Assembly (NCBI RefSeq): GCF_002999335.1
Contig: NW_020312113.1
Coordinates: 25,086 to 89,085 of the forward strand
DNA length: 64,000 bases
Direction of reading: 5' to 3'
DNA from: Cyclospora cayetanensis
Taxonomy: Eukaryota > Apicomplexa > Conoidasida > Eucoccidiorida > Eimeriidae
The notes under the pieces: generated by a model
What the model was told of the DNA's origin: nothing
Seen by the model: the letters and a program-made list of their open reading frames with translations, nothing else
The model's database searches: none
Translations under genes and position numbers: made by a program
Shown here: positions 12,623 through 23,279 of the stretch, piece by piece
Layout: the number at the start of each line of letters is the position of its first letter
How positions within the stretch are numbered: position 1 is the stretch's first letter

Positions 12623-12881
12623 TCAACGGTGGAGCAATGCTCATTCAGCGTTTTTTCCACGAAGACCCCCGGCAGAGGTATCCTGAGGGAGGAGCTGAAC
12701 AGGCGGGAAAAGCCACTGACTTGGGGACGGTTCGGAGGCATAACAGGCCTGTAAAGGTGACGCGAGCCTCAAAGGGGGGCTTATTCTCCCTGGAAAAAGC
12801 GTTTGGTAACGGCAACGTGCGGGGGGCCGTAAAGGGCAAGGGGATCCTTCGCTTACACAAGGCCCCATGCAGTAGCAGGGG

Positions 12882-13793
12882 CTAGAGGCGCGTCCTCCTG
12901 GGTTTAGCCCTTTCCATCTTTTCCAAAGAGGTGCCCTTGCGATGAGCTCCACCCGAGGCAATGAGGGATGCCCGAATAAAGTCCACCGCTGCCTGGTGCG
13001 TCTCGCGCTGCATGTCTGGAGTCCCGTCTTCCTGGGAAGGCACCCCGGAAGCAGGGGGGGCACCCTTACCCAGTTGCCGTTGCAGCACCCTAAGAAGACT
13101 CCGATTTGTGCTGTCTGCATAGGCGAGCACGTACAAAGAGACACGGGTTGCTAATGGTGCGCAGGCAGACGCGGAGGGGTATGAAGCAGGCGCAAGAAGA
13201 TCAGGAGGAAGAAAACAACGTGACAGACACAGAAAGCTCCATAGAGAAGGACCACACATTAAGAAGCATGCATGTACAAGGCGGCAGCGTTAGAGAAGCC
13301 ACCAAAGAAAGGAGGTCCTTACGGAACAGCCCGTAGGAGAGAACTACCACGCAGACCGGAGCTGTTCCTTACCTCTCCAGAAGTGTTTCTTTTCTTTCGC
13401 ATTGGCCTTCTGTGCTTCGACAACCGTCGCTTCAACATGACTAGACACCGCCTGGGCAGGCTCTTTGAACGCCCTCGCACTGTCGGGGCCTTCCGGGGCA
13501 TCAACAAGCTCCTGAAAATCCCTAATATCAGGGATAGTCAGGCGCCCCTTCAGCAGGGGGGCCTTCGGTCTCTTGTCTACCGAACCCTTCCTCTTTGGAG
13601 CCTTAAATTTTGCCTTAGGAATCAGGGAGGGGGGGCCCTGCTCGCGGAGACCTTTCTTCGAAACTTTTCCCAGCTTGCTTCCCACGGGAAGCTCGCAACG
13701 CTTGACGGCCTTCGCAGCATGAAGTCCACCCCTAGATGTCCTCCAGATGTTCCCCTTAACGGGGGGGCCTTGATCTCCCGCCGCCTTAGCCAT
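12882..13793 (-). CDS. Hypothetical small basic protein, 2 exons, 217 residues
   Basis: Exon 1 spans 13373-13793 (ATG at 13793) and exon 2 spans 12882-13114 (TAG at 12884-12882). The donor is GTAAGG, the acceptor is CTATGCAG, and the phases match. The product is Lys/Arg-rich at both ends (KAKFKAPKRKG near residues 60-70; KMERAKPRRTRL at the C-terminus) with a central Ala/Glu-rich helical part. Such composition suits a nuclear or nucleolar RNA-binding or ribosome-biogenesis factor, but I recognise no family and assign no function. A GTAAGG and a CAG inside exon 2 are only about 39 nt apart; splicing there breaks the frame, so the stretch is treated as exon. Confidence 0.5.
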
Positions 13794-14827
13794 GGTACAT
13801 GCAAAGATTCGACTTAACATGCAAAGGGGCCCCCGGGGGCCCCCAGATACAAACGGGGACGGGCTCGAGAGGGAAACGCGCAGTAGGAGGAATAGTCGCG
13901 CAGCGATAATAATCTGCAAACAACAAGTGACATTCTACAAAAAAGAATTGCGAAGGAAACGCTGAAGGAAGAGATGCTTCAAGCCATTCTGGGCCCCACA
14001 CACCAAAGCCCTAGAGGAGCGCTGAAACCTATCTCTGATACCCCCACTAATAATGGATCTACCGAAATCATCACCATATTATATCTATATATATAGGTCA
14101 CTGTAGGGATTCTTGGTCCCTGTGGGTATTGGCCCCCGAGAAAACGCAATCCCTAAAATCCTTTGGGCGGCATTCCCCCATGGTCAGCCTCTAAAACGAA
14201 CTCCCACCCTTTTTGCCACGAATGCCTTCGACCCTAGACTTCGAAGCCTGGGATATGTGTTGTGGCGTTAGTGTAAAGAGCCCATGCGAGTCAGTCCGCG
14301 TACGCCGCTTGGCCTGCTACGGAGTCGTCTACGGGCCACCTCAGCAGAGCTCAACTGAAGGCACCATGGTATTGTCATAGTGCTGTGCTGGAAAACAGCT
14401 CCTCTGGCTAGCTATACACCCAAAAAGCGCACAGCGCACAAACACTCTAAGCACCTCGGTAGGGTGCAGGCAAACAAACGTTAAAAGCTTGACAAACCCA
14501 GCCATAATACGGCGACTAAGCACTGCACAACACCGACATCTAGCCATGGCTGTGCCAGCGTAGAAAGGAACTAATAGGGCCTTTCTCTTGACACAGAATC
14601 CTGGGCCTCGCACCTCCCCCTGCACTCGTTACACTTCACTTCGAGAACGCGAAGAATTGCTTGTTTGCTTTGTCTCGTGCTGATTGTAGAGTAGCGCTTG
14701 CTCGATACAAAAGGACGCGACGTTGTGGGCGTGCGGGTTAAGTGTCATGGGTAACTGGTTGTGATTGACCAGATGCCCGCTTCCCTTGGGAAAACTTGGA
14801 GGGAAGCGGCCAGGGGAGGGCGGTAGT
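13794..14827. other. Intergenic, no gene recognised
   Basis: Between two minus-strand genes. It contains a short AT-dinucleotide stretch near 14078-14095. Small open frames here have no splice support or family resemblance. Confidence 0.4.
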
Positions 14828-17800
14828 TCACTTAAGAAACACTAAAGACGAAGTTTGTAGTGCGTATAGAGTGAAGCGTCTGCTTATTGAGGCCTGCGGA
14901 TGGAGAATCGTCACAGGGGCTACGGCAGCCGCGCGGAAGGCGCTTTTTAGGCAAGATAGAACGGCCAGTGTTCGACTGGAAAAGCTCTGAAGGCTGGCAT
15001 CCCCAGAAGCAATACAGGGCACGGCATTGAAAACAGCAGCGAAAGCAGGTCCTGCTGCACTCTGCAAGAAAAAGCAAAAGGTCTCCCACGTCACTTTGGC
15101 ATCAGGGGCTCTTAGAGACTCCATTTTGCAATGTGCTCTAAGGGCCTCTCTGCTGCAACAGTCAGTCAGTGGTGCGCCAAGAGGCTGAGACGGAAGCTGA
15201 CAGCAGCCAGGGAGGCTTGCGCCTTATTCAGCAACCCATGTGTAGTGCTGCTGCCAATTTCTTTTCAGCAGCAGTAGCAGCAGCCATTAAAATATACGCC
15301 AAGCTAGTCCGCAAAAGCGTTTTCTAGCAGCTGCTGCACCAACACTGAACAACCCCGTGCTGCTGATAAAACAGGAGCTCTGTACACGAGGAGGCGGTGC
15401 AGGCATGAGCGCATCGCTGCAGTCTCGGAAAAGCACACACATATACAGGTATGGCACCATGAGCGGCACCCACGCACTGCAGCAGCAGGAACGGCAACGC
15501 CACATGCCAGAGTACAGGCAATCGAATTCTTGGCCGCAGCAACTGGATGGAGACACACAACCACCCCCAGAGAAAGGGTGGGCCTCACTTGTGTTGGTGC
15601 TTTGCAGCATGGGCTGCAGTGCCGAGTATCGCGGATCAATCAAAGCTGCGTCATGCTGTACAGACGCAAGGGCCTGCGCATGCAGTAATACAAACACGGA
15701 ATCAAGCGCTGTCCTTGAACACCCCCCTCGATTCTTCCGGTGCCGCCTCTTCTTGAGGGGGCCGCCTCAGAAGTGCGCATTCAGCTGCAAAGCAACAGCA
15801 TCAGCGCCCTCTGGCTGGTTCTAGTATGCGGTCCCGCAGCTACACAACAACGCTGTGACGCCTTACGAGCTCTCTGCTGAAGCGTACAGCCACTTGGGCG
15901 CCAACAACACCAAAGCCTGCGGTAAACAATCACGACTGCCGTATTACAGTCAACAGTGCACGTGGAAGGCCGCTACGCCGCAGGAGACAGACAACATTTA
16001 AGCATCCACCCCCCGTTTGTGAAGACGCGAACTGCCACTCGCTGCAGCAACAGCAGCCAGTCCTCACCTTTTCCCAAGGCGTTTAAAACGCACAGCCAGC
16101 CCGTGAGCGCTTCTGCCGCAGTTGCTGCTGCAGCTGCTGCCGCAACAATGGCATTGAGGGGTTCTGCCATAGTGAGCAGCAGCTGCTGCATCGCCGCGGA
16201 CTCCGCTGCTGCTGCAGCATGCCACTGGCTGCCAAACAGCCCGCTTGACATCTCCGTTCTGCTCGGAGTTGCTGGCAGTGCTGCTTGCGTGCCATCCCCC
16301 TCGAGAGACTGCAGCAGACGTCAAGGGTCAAGCGCACGCCATACTTTGACAAAAGCCCCAGCAAGAGCAGTGACTACTGCATAAGCAAGAGGGAGGGCAA
16401 CAGGCTCACCGATTCGTGAACCTGGCGCGCTTCAGCAGAGCAAAGCGTCGGTAGCAGTCGCAGGAGGGCGCTGTACAGCCGTAACTGCCGCAGAACCAGC
16501 GATGTTACTGCCTCAAAGACCTTAGGTACGCAGCAGCAAGCGTGGCGCATTCAGGAAGCCTCAGAAGAGGATACGGTGTACAGGCTTCAGTGCGCGGAGG
16601 CGGCAAGCACACGACAGAAGGAGCAACCCTTTTATGCAGCTAGCCGCAGCTACCAACAGCAGCAGCCACCCACCGGCAGCTCGTCTTGTTGCTGCAGCAG
16701 CAGCAAATGAGATAGGTCGAGGCCACGCAAATCTGCAAGTGTCTCGGGGAAAACAAGGGGCTCCGGCTGCATCCATTCTCGGCATAGACATGCAAAAAGC
16801 AGCGACTGCATCAGCGGCCCCTTGATACCAACTGCGAAAGTCAGCAACCTCTTTCAGTGGGGGAAAGATTGCGGCATCTTGAGCCACTCTGGTGTCCTTA
16901 CGTACGCCGTATCCTCCACCGCTGTAAGCGCCGTCGCTGCTGCTCGTGGCGCTGCCTTTGGGATTAGGAGCCAACGACTGCTGCTGAACGTAACGGGTCT
17001 TTGCTTGATTTACTGAAAGCTGCAGCGAGGAAACGGCTTGCCGCATGCCCAAGAGCGCAAGGATCTGCACCAGCCAAGGCGCAAACACCTGCTGCAGACA
17101 CCTGCCGCCGCTGCGGGAGTCTAAAAAGTTTGCTCAGAGAGAAAGTGGCGAAAGCGACGCAGTGACGGACGGAAGAAGAGCTTGAACCTACAGGGACGTC
17201 CGTAGGCAGATCTTCCCAGCTCTCAGGCTTGTGCTGCAGGAGCAAGGCTGCTGCTGCAGCCGCCTGCAGCAGGCGCACGAGGAGTAGGCATTTTAGAGCG
17301 CAGCGAAGGGAAGCATTACAAAAAGGGTATGGCCGGCAGTCTCAGAATGGCAAAACCGACAGCAGCAGGAGCAGCGATGGCAGGAGCAGGTGCCTGCAGC
17401 AGGTGTTTGCGTTGTGGATGTGTTTGCTGCTCACGTCTCTCCAGGGTCTGCTGTGGATTTCCGCTGTGTGCCGCTGCTGCAGCACTGACATAAGCCAGAG
17501 AAGCGCGAGAAAAGCGGCCCAAAAGAGGCTGCGGCAGCCACAAACAAAATGCAAGCTATACGCTTGCGTGTTCCCGCCACTTTGCAGTCCTAAGACGCCA
17601 TAGAGCCCCCAGGTGCAACTCACGCTTCTTGGAGCGCGGAGGCGTCGACGGGCTGCGTTCGTGGTGCTGCTAGTGCTGCTGCTGTTGCGGCTGGGGTGAT
17701 GGTGGAAGATGACGAGAGCAGCAGCAGGTGCTGCAGCCGCTGCTGCAGCACTTGCAGCACAGCAGTGACGGGAGCTGCAACGAGGGTCTTCGCGTGCTGC

Positions 17801-18839
17801 TGACTGGAGAACGCATCCAGGTGCAGCAACAGCTGCTGCGATAAAGTGGCTGCTGCCGCAGAAAGCAGCAGCAGTACCCACGCTGCCAGAGCAATCGTCA
17901 CAGATATGATCACTTCCACGAGGCCCTGCATTGCAAAACCCCGCCGCAGCACGGCAGACAGCCGGGCGTACAGAGACGCCAGAAGAAATGACAGTAGCTC
18001 GAGGATGTTCATTAAAAAAACGGGCAGCAAAAGAGCAGAAAGGGGGGTCTGCTGGGGGCGTAGAACGCATGCTGGCCTTTGGGGGGGAGGGGGGGAAGGG
18101 GAAGGCATGCCTTGAGTGCTGCAATCCGCAGCAGCGTCAAAAAGTCACCTAACCTGCAGAGTGCAGACACCTAGTGCGAGGGAAACACAGACAGGGGTAG
18201 AACTCACAGACGCCAGATGAAGGGACAGCACAGGCATGGGTAGCGGGCGGCATAGCAGCACGATGTGCTGCTGCCGCGCTGCATAGCGGTACGTGCAGCA
18301 AAACCTGTGCGCACACACTTTCGAAGGCATGCGGTTGGTGTTCATACTTCTGCCGCACCTAGGGGACTCAGCCTTTCGCGGTAGGGCGTCGCATGTTTCG
18401 AAAAGGCAACAAAGAACTCGACAATGGGGCAGTCCTCCCACTGGAGATGCGATGACGGTGTGGCAGGCGAAGCTTACGCGTGGCTTGCAGCCAGAAGGAG
18501 GGCCGCTAGCGGCAGCTGTACACCGCCTGTTGCTGCCAGTGCAGCAGCAGCAGCAGCGGCAGCAACGGCAGACAACCAGGTGCAGAGAAAGAGCTGTGGC
18601 AGCGGATCAAATACGGGGCGGAGACGAGGCAGCACGAAGGCTGAAAAGACACCCCAGCGACTGCCATCAGCTGGGGAAGTCGAGAGGGGTCGTAGGGAGG
18701 GCTGGCGCTGCTGCTTCTGGAGCAGCAAAAGCCGGTGCAGAGGATCTAAGTACGCTGCGGCAGCAGCTGCAGCAAAAGCAGGAGCAGCCACACAGAGAAA
18801 GTGCCGGAAAATCAGTCTTTTGAGGAGTGCGTTTAGCAG
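14828..18839 (-). CDS. Polytopic membrane protein resembling nucleoporin NDC1 (5' exon not found)
   Basis: Thirteen phase-compatible exons: 18478-18839, 18208-18304, 17624-18051, 17435-17528, 17192-17263, 16906-17091, 16674-16805, 16410-16520, 16068-16308, 15867-15916, 15589-15673, 15478-15542 and 14828-15061. They give at least 718 residues ending at a stop at 14828. The first exon starts in phase 0 without ATG, so a short upstream exon is missing. The N-terminal half has several hydrophobic segments (around LNALLKRLIFRHFL, LLPVFLMNILELL, LFWAAFLALLWLM); the C-terminal half is helical and soluble. The layout, the length (human NDC1 is about 670 residues) and a GFGVVG motif where NDC1 proteins have a similar FGVVQ stretch suggest the transmembrane nucleoporin that anchors nuclear pores. 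Similarity is weak and Ala-rich tracts could mislead, so membrane protein is firm and NDC1 tentative. Confidence 0.5.
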
Positions 18840-19762
18840 CTGCGGAGTGATCGGAGGGGTGGAAGAAGAAAAGGGCCAGCATGAAATTTAGGAGGCGGCA
18901 ATCGTAGAAAAGCGAGAGCAACGGGGAGGGTGGTAGGGGGATGGTGGTAGGGGATGGTGGTGATGATGATGATGCAAGAGGGAATGAAGCCTACTGCGGA
19001 GGGTGGCGCTCCTGCAGAGCAGTGCAAGAAGGAAGAAGCCCACGGATAGAGCGGCCTCCCAGCACCAAACCCCTGCAGTACACAGCGGAAAGCACATGCT
19101 CTAAACCGTTGAACTCGACATTAAAGAAGCATCGCAGAGGAGCTGATCTCTTGTCGCTGGCGTGCTGTGGAGGGTTACGTGCTGGGAAACTAAATGTTTA
19201 GGAGCGCGTACGTGTGCAAAGCGCCGTTGCGTACAGCACAACGGCCACGATAGTAGGCCCTGAGCACCAGCGGAGATATGCCGCAGCTACCATCTCCAGG
19301 AATTTGGTTTATAGGGCGTGTGGAGGGTGGAGTGTCTTGAGGAGCTTTTGCCCAGTCAGAGGCAGCCAAGGAACGACTGCCTCAGAGGGCCTGCCGGTGG
19401 GAGCGCTTCATGTGCGAGAGTGTACAGCCCTTCTTGAGACAGGGTGTACAGCCCTTCTTGTGAGAGGAAGTACAGCCTTCTTGTGAGAGGAAATACAGCG
19501 CTGCTTGTGCTAGGCGCGTGTTCGATGAAGAGGAAGGTTAGGGGAGGCACTCCAAGGAGTATGAGGGCGTCAGATGTGCAGCCCATGAGAACAGCAGCAG
19601 CGCTCGCAGATTGGTGTTTTGAAAGCCGCCTTTTGTGTAGACGGTGTAGGGTCTGGTGGCTGCTTTGGCCCCCTCCTTACCAGGGGAGCCCATGCGTTGC
19701 ATGGGGCTGCATGCGAAGACAGAGAGGCAGGCTGTCTTGATGCGTGTTGTTCGGACTTACGA
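18840..19762. other. Divergent intergenic region between the NDC1-like gene and RCE1
   Basis: Probably holds both promoters and the missing first exon of the minus-strand gene. GGTGAT/GATGAT repeats occur near 18935-18975, and a 26-nt tandem repeat at 19421-19505 is listed separately. Confidence 0.45.
19421..19505. repeat. Short tandem repeat of about 26 nt, three copies
   Basis: Imperfect copies begin TGTACAGCCCTTCTTG at 19421, 19445 and about 19470 (the last without one C), each followed by a GAGA-rich spacer. It lies about 260-340 bp before the RCE1 start codon. Confidence 0.7.
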
Positions 19763-21832
19763 ATGAGGGTTTCTGCAAAGTGCTGCCCGATGAATAACAA
19801 TATCGCTGAAGCACCCAGGAGGGTGCCTTTAGCTGCGAGGCCCTTTCCGCGAGGAGGCCACACAGCAACAACAGCACTCGCAGCTGAGCATCCGGGCAGC
19901 AACTACAAGATACCCCTTGTCTTCTGCGCAGCAGCAGTCTCTGTGACTCTTCTATGCATCATCCGCCGAAACAGCGACAGCACGAACGGCTTCCGCTTGC
20001 CAACGGGTAAAGGATCAAGCCTACAGCACCATCACATCCTCTGCAATTTTTCAATTGCTCCGCTTGCTGCCGCTGCCGCAAGCCTCGTTTTAGCTGCACT
20101 ATATCCGGTAACGCTGTACGTGGCACAGTGCTGCTGCATCTTGTGGCAGCTGTGGCGGTCGCACCGTTCGCGCTGCCGCACCAGCTGCGGTGGGTTTTGC
20201 AGCAGCAGCAGAGGCAGCACCAACAACAACAGCAGCAGCGCCAAGAGCAACAGCACCGACAGCAGCAGCAACGAGGATGACAGCAGCAGCAGCAGCAACA
20301 GCAAGAGGAGCAGCAGCATTAGCCGCTCTACGTACACTCGGCATACGGAAGTCAAGACACACGAACTCAGCAGCAGCAGCAACGGCCGGAACTGCTGCAG
20401 CAAAAATTGCTGCACTTGGACGTGGAAGATCGCTGTTTTACAGCTCTTAGCGCGCCTTCTGAAGGAGGATAGCAGGATGCCCCGTGTATTCCTTCTGCGG
20501 TGTGTGTCTCTGCTAGCCTACTGTGGCCTCAGTGTAGGGCTAATGCACGCCTTGCTGCCTCCTCTGAGCTGCCACCCAGCCACTCCTCTATTTTCAGGAG
20601 TCGGAAGAGGCCTCGCATCCGCAGCTGCGCGTTCTGAGGAGCCTTCGCCCTTTGAAGAGCAACCAGCAGCGGGGACGCCTTTAGCAGCAGCGGCAGCACA
20701 AGCAGAATCCTCCCGACGGCTGCAATGCCTTCTGCTGCTCTTGGGATGGCCGGTGTCGTGGGACGCCTTTTTCTCTGCAGCGGCTGCGGCTGCATTGCAA
20801 TCTCTGCGTTTCCTGCTGCTGCTTTACAGCGTTCCGCTGTGCGTGTCCACAGGGAGCTTGTCCTTCTCTAGGGTCCTTAGAGTGCCCAAAGCGGCAGAAG
20901 CTGCTGCTCCTGCTGCCGCAAATGAGTTGAACGAGGCCTCACCCTCAGCAGCAGCCACAGCAAACCACGACGGCACTGTGGCTGGTGTAGCTGACCAGAT
21001 CAAGTGTTTGTTTGTTGCACCGCTCCTCGAGGAAGTCACCTTCAGAGGCCTAATGCTTGTGCTGTTTGCTGCTGCTGGATTTAGCAGCACCGCGTGTGTA
21101 GCCGCCTCTGCTGCGCTCTTTGCCATCCCGCACTGCCACCCAGCGTTGCTGAAGGCGCTCGCAGCTGTTGCCGTGGTTGCTGCACAGTCAGGTGGTAGTG
21201 GTGGTGGTGGTGCTGCTGCTGCTGCACCCACTGCGGAAGCGTCTTCTGCTGCTCTAAAAACGGCTAGCTCTCCCCTGCACCTGCAGCAGCGAACGACGCC
21301 CCCTAGCGAGACCCCACAGCAGCAGCTTCTGCCATTGCAACAGCAGCACGACCGGTGTCAGTCGCGCGTTGGTATTTGCCGGTGCATGTGCGTTGCACAG
21401 TGCGAAGCAGAAGCAGCACTTGCTTTACGGCGGCTGCTGAGCTCCCTCGAGTGGCCATTAGACACAGCAGGATCGAAGTCGGTGCTGCAGACGCTGCAGC
21501 ACCAGCTACTGCTCGTCTTGCAGCATCACCTCCCGCAAATCCTGTCCACGTTTGCCTTCGGAGTTGTTGCCATGTGTCTGCTCCTAAATAGTCGCTCGCT
21601 CCTGCCGCTGGTGCAGGACCAGCAGCAGCCACAGGTTCTGGTGTACTCACCGAATGTCTTCGTCACTGTCGGTCTGCACATGGTCTGCAATTGGCAGGGG
21701 CCACCCTGGCGAGACCCTTTAAAATGCAGTGAAAGGCCGGACCACCACCCTCTTTATGCGTTTCGACGCCTCCTGCTGGCCTTGCAATTGTTGGGCTTTC
21801 TCGGTGCTGTCGCCGAAGTCATCAACATGTAA
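19763..21832 (+). CDS. RCE1: CAAX prenyl protease 2 (RCE1 type, CPBP family), single exon
   Basis: Membrane endopeptidase of the ER that removes the last three residues of prenylated CAAX proteins such as Ras/Rab-like GTPases. The ATG at 19763 gives 689 residues; 19790 is an in-frame alternative. The CPBP catalytic signature LLEEVTFRGLML is present (E423, E424, R428), followed by FAIPHCHP (H457, H459) and LHMVCNW (H639, N643), matching the Glu-Glu, His and His-Asn positions of RCE1. Several hydrophobic segments fit an integral membrane enzyme. RCE1 proteins are usually about 300 residues. The excess here is low-complexity sequence: Ser/Asn/Lys-rich near residues 150-205, Ala/Glu-rich, and a Gly/Ala/Gln insert between the His motifs. 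An open frame continues 48 codons upstream but without an ATG. Unlike its neighbours the gene shows no intron. Confidence 0.85.
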   Translation: MRVSAKCCPMNNNIAEAPRRVPLAARPFPRGGHTATTALAAEHPGSNYKIPLVFCAAAVSVTLLCIIRRNSDSTNGFRLPTGKGSSLQHHHILCNFSIAPLAAAAASLVLAALYPVTLYVAQCCCILWQLWRSHRSRCRTSCGGFCSSSRGSTNNNSSSAKSNSTDSSSNEDDSSSSSNSKRSSSISRSTYTRHTEVKTHELSSSSNGRNCCSKNCCTWTWKIAVLQLLARLLKEDSRMPRVFLLRCVSLLAYCGLSVGLMHALLPPLSCHPATPLFSGVGRGLASAAARSEEPSPFEEQPAAGTPLAAAAAQAESSRRLQCLLLLLGWPVSWDAFFSAAAAAALQSLRFLLLLYSVPLCVSTGSLSFSRVLRVPKAAEAAAPAAANELNEASPSAAATANHDGTVAGVADQIKCLFVAPLLEEVTFRGLMLVLFAAAGFSSTACVAASAALFAIPHCHPALLKALAAVAVVAAQSGGSGGGGAAAAAPTAEASSAALKTASSPLHLQQRTTPPSETPQQQLLPLQQQHDRCQSRVGICRCMCVAQCEAEAALALRRLLSSLEWPLDTAGSKSVLQTLQHQLLLVLQHHLPQILSTFAFGVVAMCLLLNSRSLLPLVQDQQQPQVLVYSPNVFVTVGLHMVCNWQGPPWRDPLKCSERPDHHPLYAFRRLLLALQLLGFLGAVAEVINM

Positions 21833-22315
21833 CGTGGAAGGTCCTGCGGGAGACTCCAGGAGTTACGGGCATGGCATGGCAGGGAAGGGGGAAGGGGAGC
21901 CGGTGAGGGGGGAAATGGCGGCCTTAGCGGCTTTACGTCCGCGGATGTGTTTTAGTAATCAAAGGCCCCAGCTCATGTTGGAAAACGGCGTTGTGACGCT
22001 GGTGGTGAGATCGAACAAGTTGTGCACGCAGAGCCGCTCTTTTGAATGGGAGGCTTTTAGCTTTAGCACCTGCGCATAGAGGAGCCCTCGGGGCCTCTAG
22101 TTTGTGTAGAAGCAGACGGACCCAAGGCCAGAAAGGTTGTATTTTGCACCTCAAGAAGGATGCGTCACTCCAAATCTGGAGATGTCGCTTACAGATCTTT
22201 TCGGTGAATTCGAGTCGCTGGGAGGGTGTTTGGGGCGTCCCCTTGGGTTAGATAGAATAAAGAAAGTCTCAAGGGCACCACTCAGCCGAATCATACTGTA
22301 AGCTTGTCTCTCTGG

Positions 22316-22374
<59 letters not shown>

Positions 22375-23279
22375 TATATACCTGGTGTGCAAAAGAGCCT
22401 CAATTCCAAAGAGTCTGTTCGAGTGTATGCGGAAGTCCAGGGATTTCGTTTCACAGAATAAAAGCTCTCACGCTTGCACCCGCTAACTACAAGAAATACA
22501 ACTAGCAAACTTTGCCAGTTGATTACGTCCACATGCTGCTACACATGTGTGAATAACTGCAACAATATACGAGTAGACGTAGGAACTCACGCGGGCAAAA
22601 CCGATACTCATATACAAGCTCTAGAGGTGTGTATGCATGCATGCACTCACAAATGTAAAGCTAATGCTCAAAGAAGACACTGCCACGACGTAGCAGTTCC
22701 GCGGTTATCTCACAAGAATGATAATGCCTTATAGCACAGTCCAACTCGTGCATTACGAAGAAGGACGCACGACGGCAGCTGCTGCCGCAAGGCAAGACGC
22801 CGCAGATCATTCCACAGTTTAGCCGTCCGTACACTTGACAAGTATAGCTGAGCCTACACAAAAAAAGCAAGCAAAAAACACCGACTCCAGTAAACAGCAT
22901 TAGTGTAAAGTCTCTATATTACCTTGAAAATATACCCCACGCGTCGAGCCTTAGACGCAAGTATACATTAAAAATTTTTGCAGTTCTCCTTTACCAGTAC
23001 AGTATACTTGCAAACATGATGCTCGCCACGGAGCATTGCGTTTTGGGTAGGACATCTTTCAGACGGGATACTTAAAGAGAGCGAACAGGTCACCCTTCCA
23101 TTCCCCCGGTGCGCCCCACCACCACCACAAACACACACACGCATACCTTACTCTTTGTTGTCATCGCCAAGGCCCTGTGCGCTGAATGAGGTATTTGTCG
23201 ACGCTATGCTGGGCGGGACCGACAGCTGCATGTGCACAGGAAAATACACACAGCCGAAAGTCCAACCTTTGCCTCCGTT
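21833..23279. other. Convergent intergenic region with AT microsatellite
   Basis: Separates the 3' ends of RCE1 and the minus-strand membrane protein gene. Apart from the AT repeat I see no supported gene. Confidence 0.5.
22317..22372. repeat. (TA)n microsatellite
   Basis: About 27 uninterrupted AT dinucleotides followed by TGCATATATA. Confidence 0.95.

Larger units (their letters stand above)
9727..12881. other. Gene-poor region with A-rich and T-rich stretches
   Basis: No phase-consistent gene could be built. There is an A-rich stretch at 10425-10470. The 5' flank of the EEP gene should lie at the left end and the 3' end of the 217-residue gene at the right end. A hairpin at 11910-11970 and a possible exon at 12344-12622 are listed separately. 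Confidence 0.45.

Noticed and set aside
13032..13069. Possible 38-nt intron (GTAAGG to CAG) within the 217-residue gene
   Set aside because: Too short for a normal intron, and removing it shifts the frame to an early stop, while reading through gives a normal-looking protein.
16309..16373. Possible extra exon reading SLLLLGLLSKYGVRL in the NDC1-like gene
   Set aside because: The neighbouring exons at 16410-16520 and 16068-16308 already join in phase. Including it would need an 11-nt intron.
18140..19100. His-rich and Pro-rich minus-strand open frame (HHHHHHH)
   Set aside because: It comes from a GATGAT/GGTGGT simple repeat. It may overlap the missing first exon of the NDC1-like gene, but the His run itself is not supported as protein.
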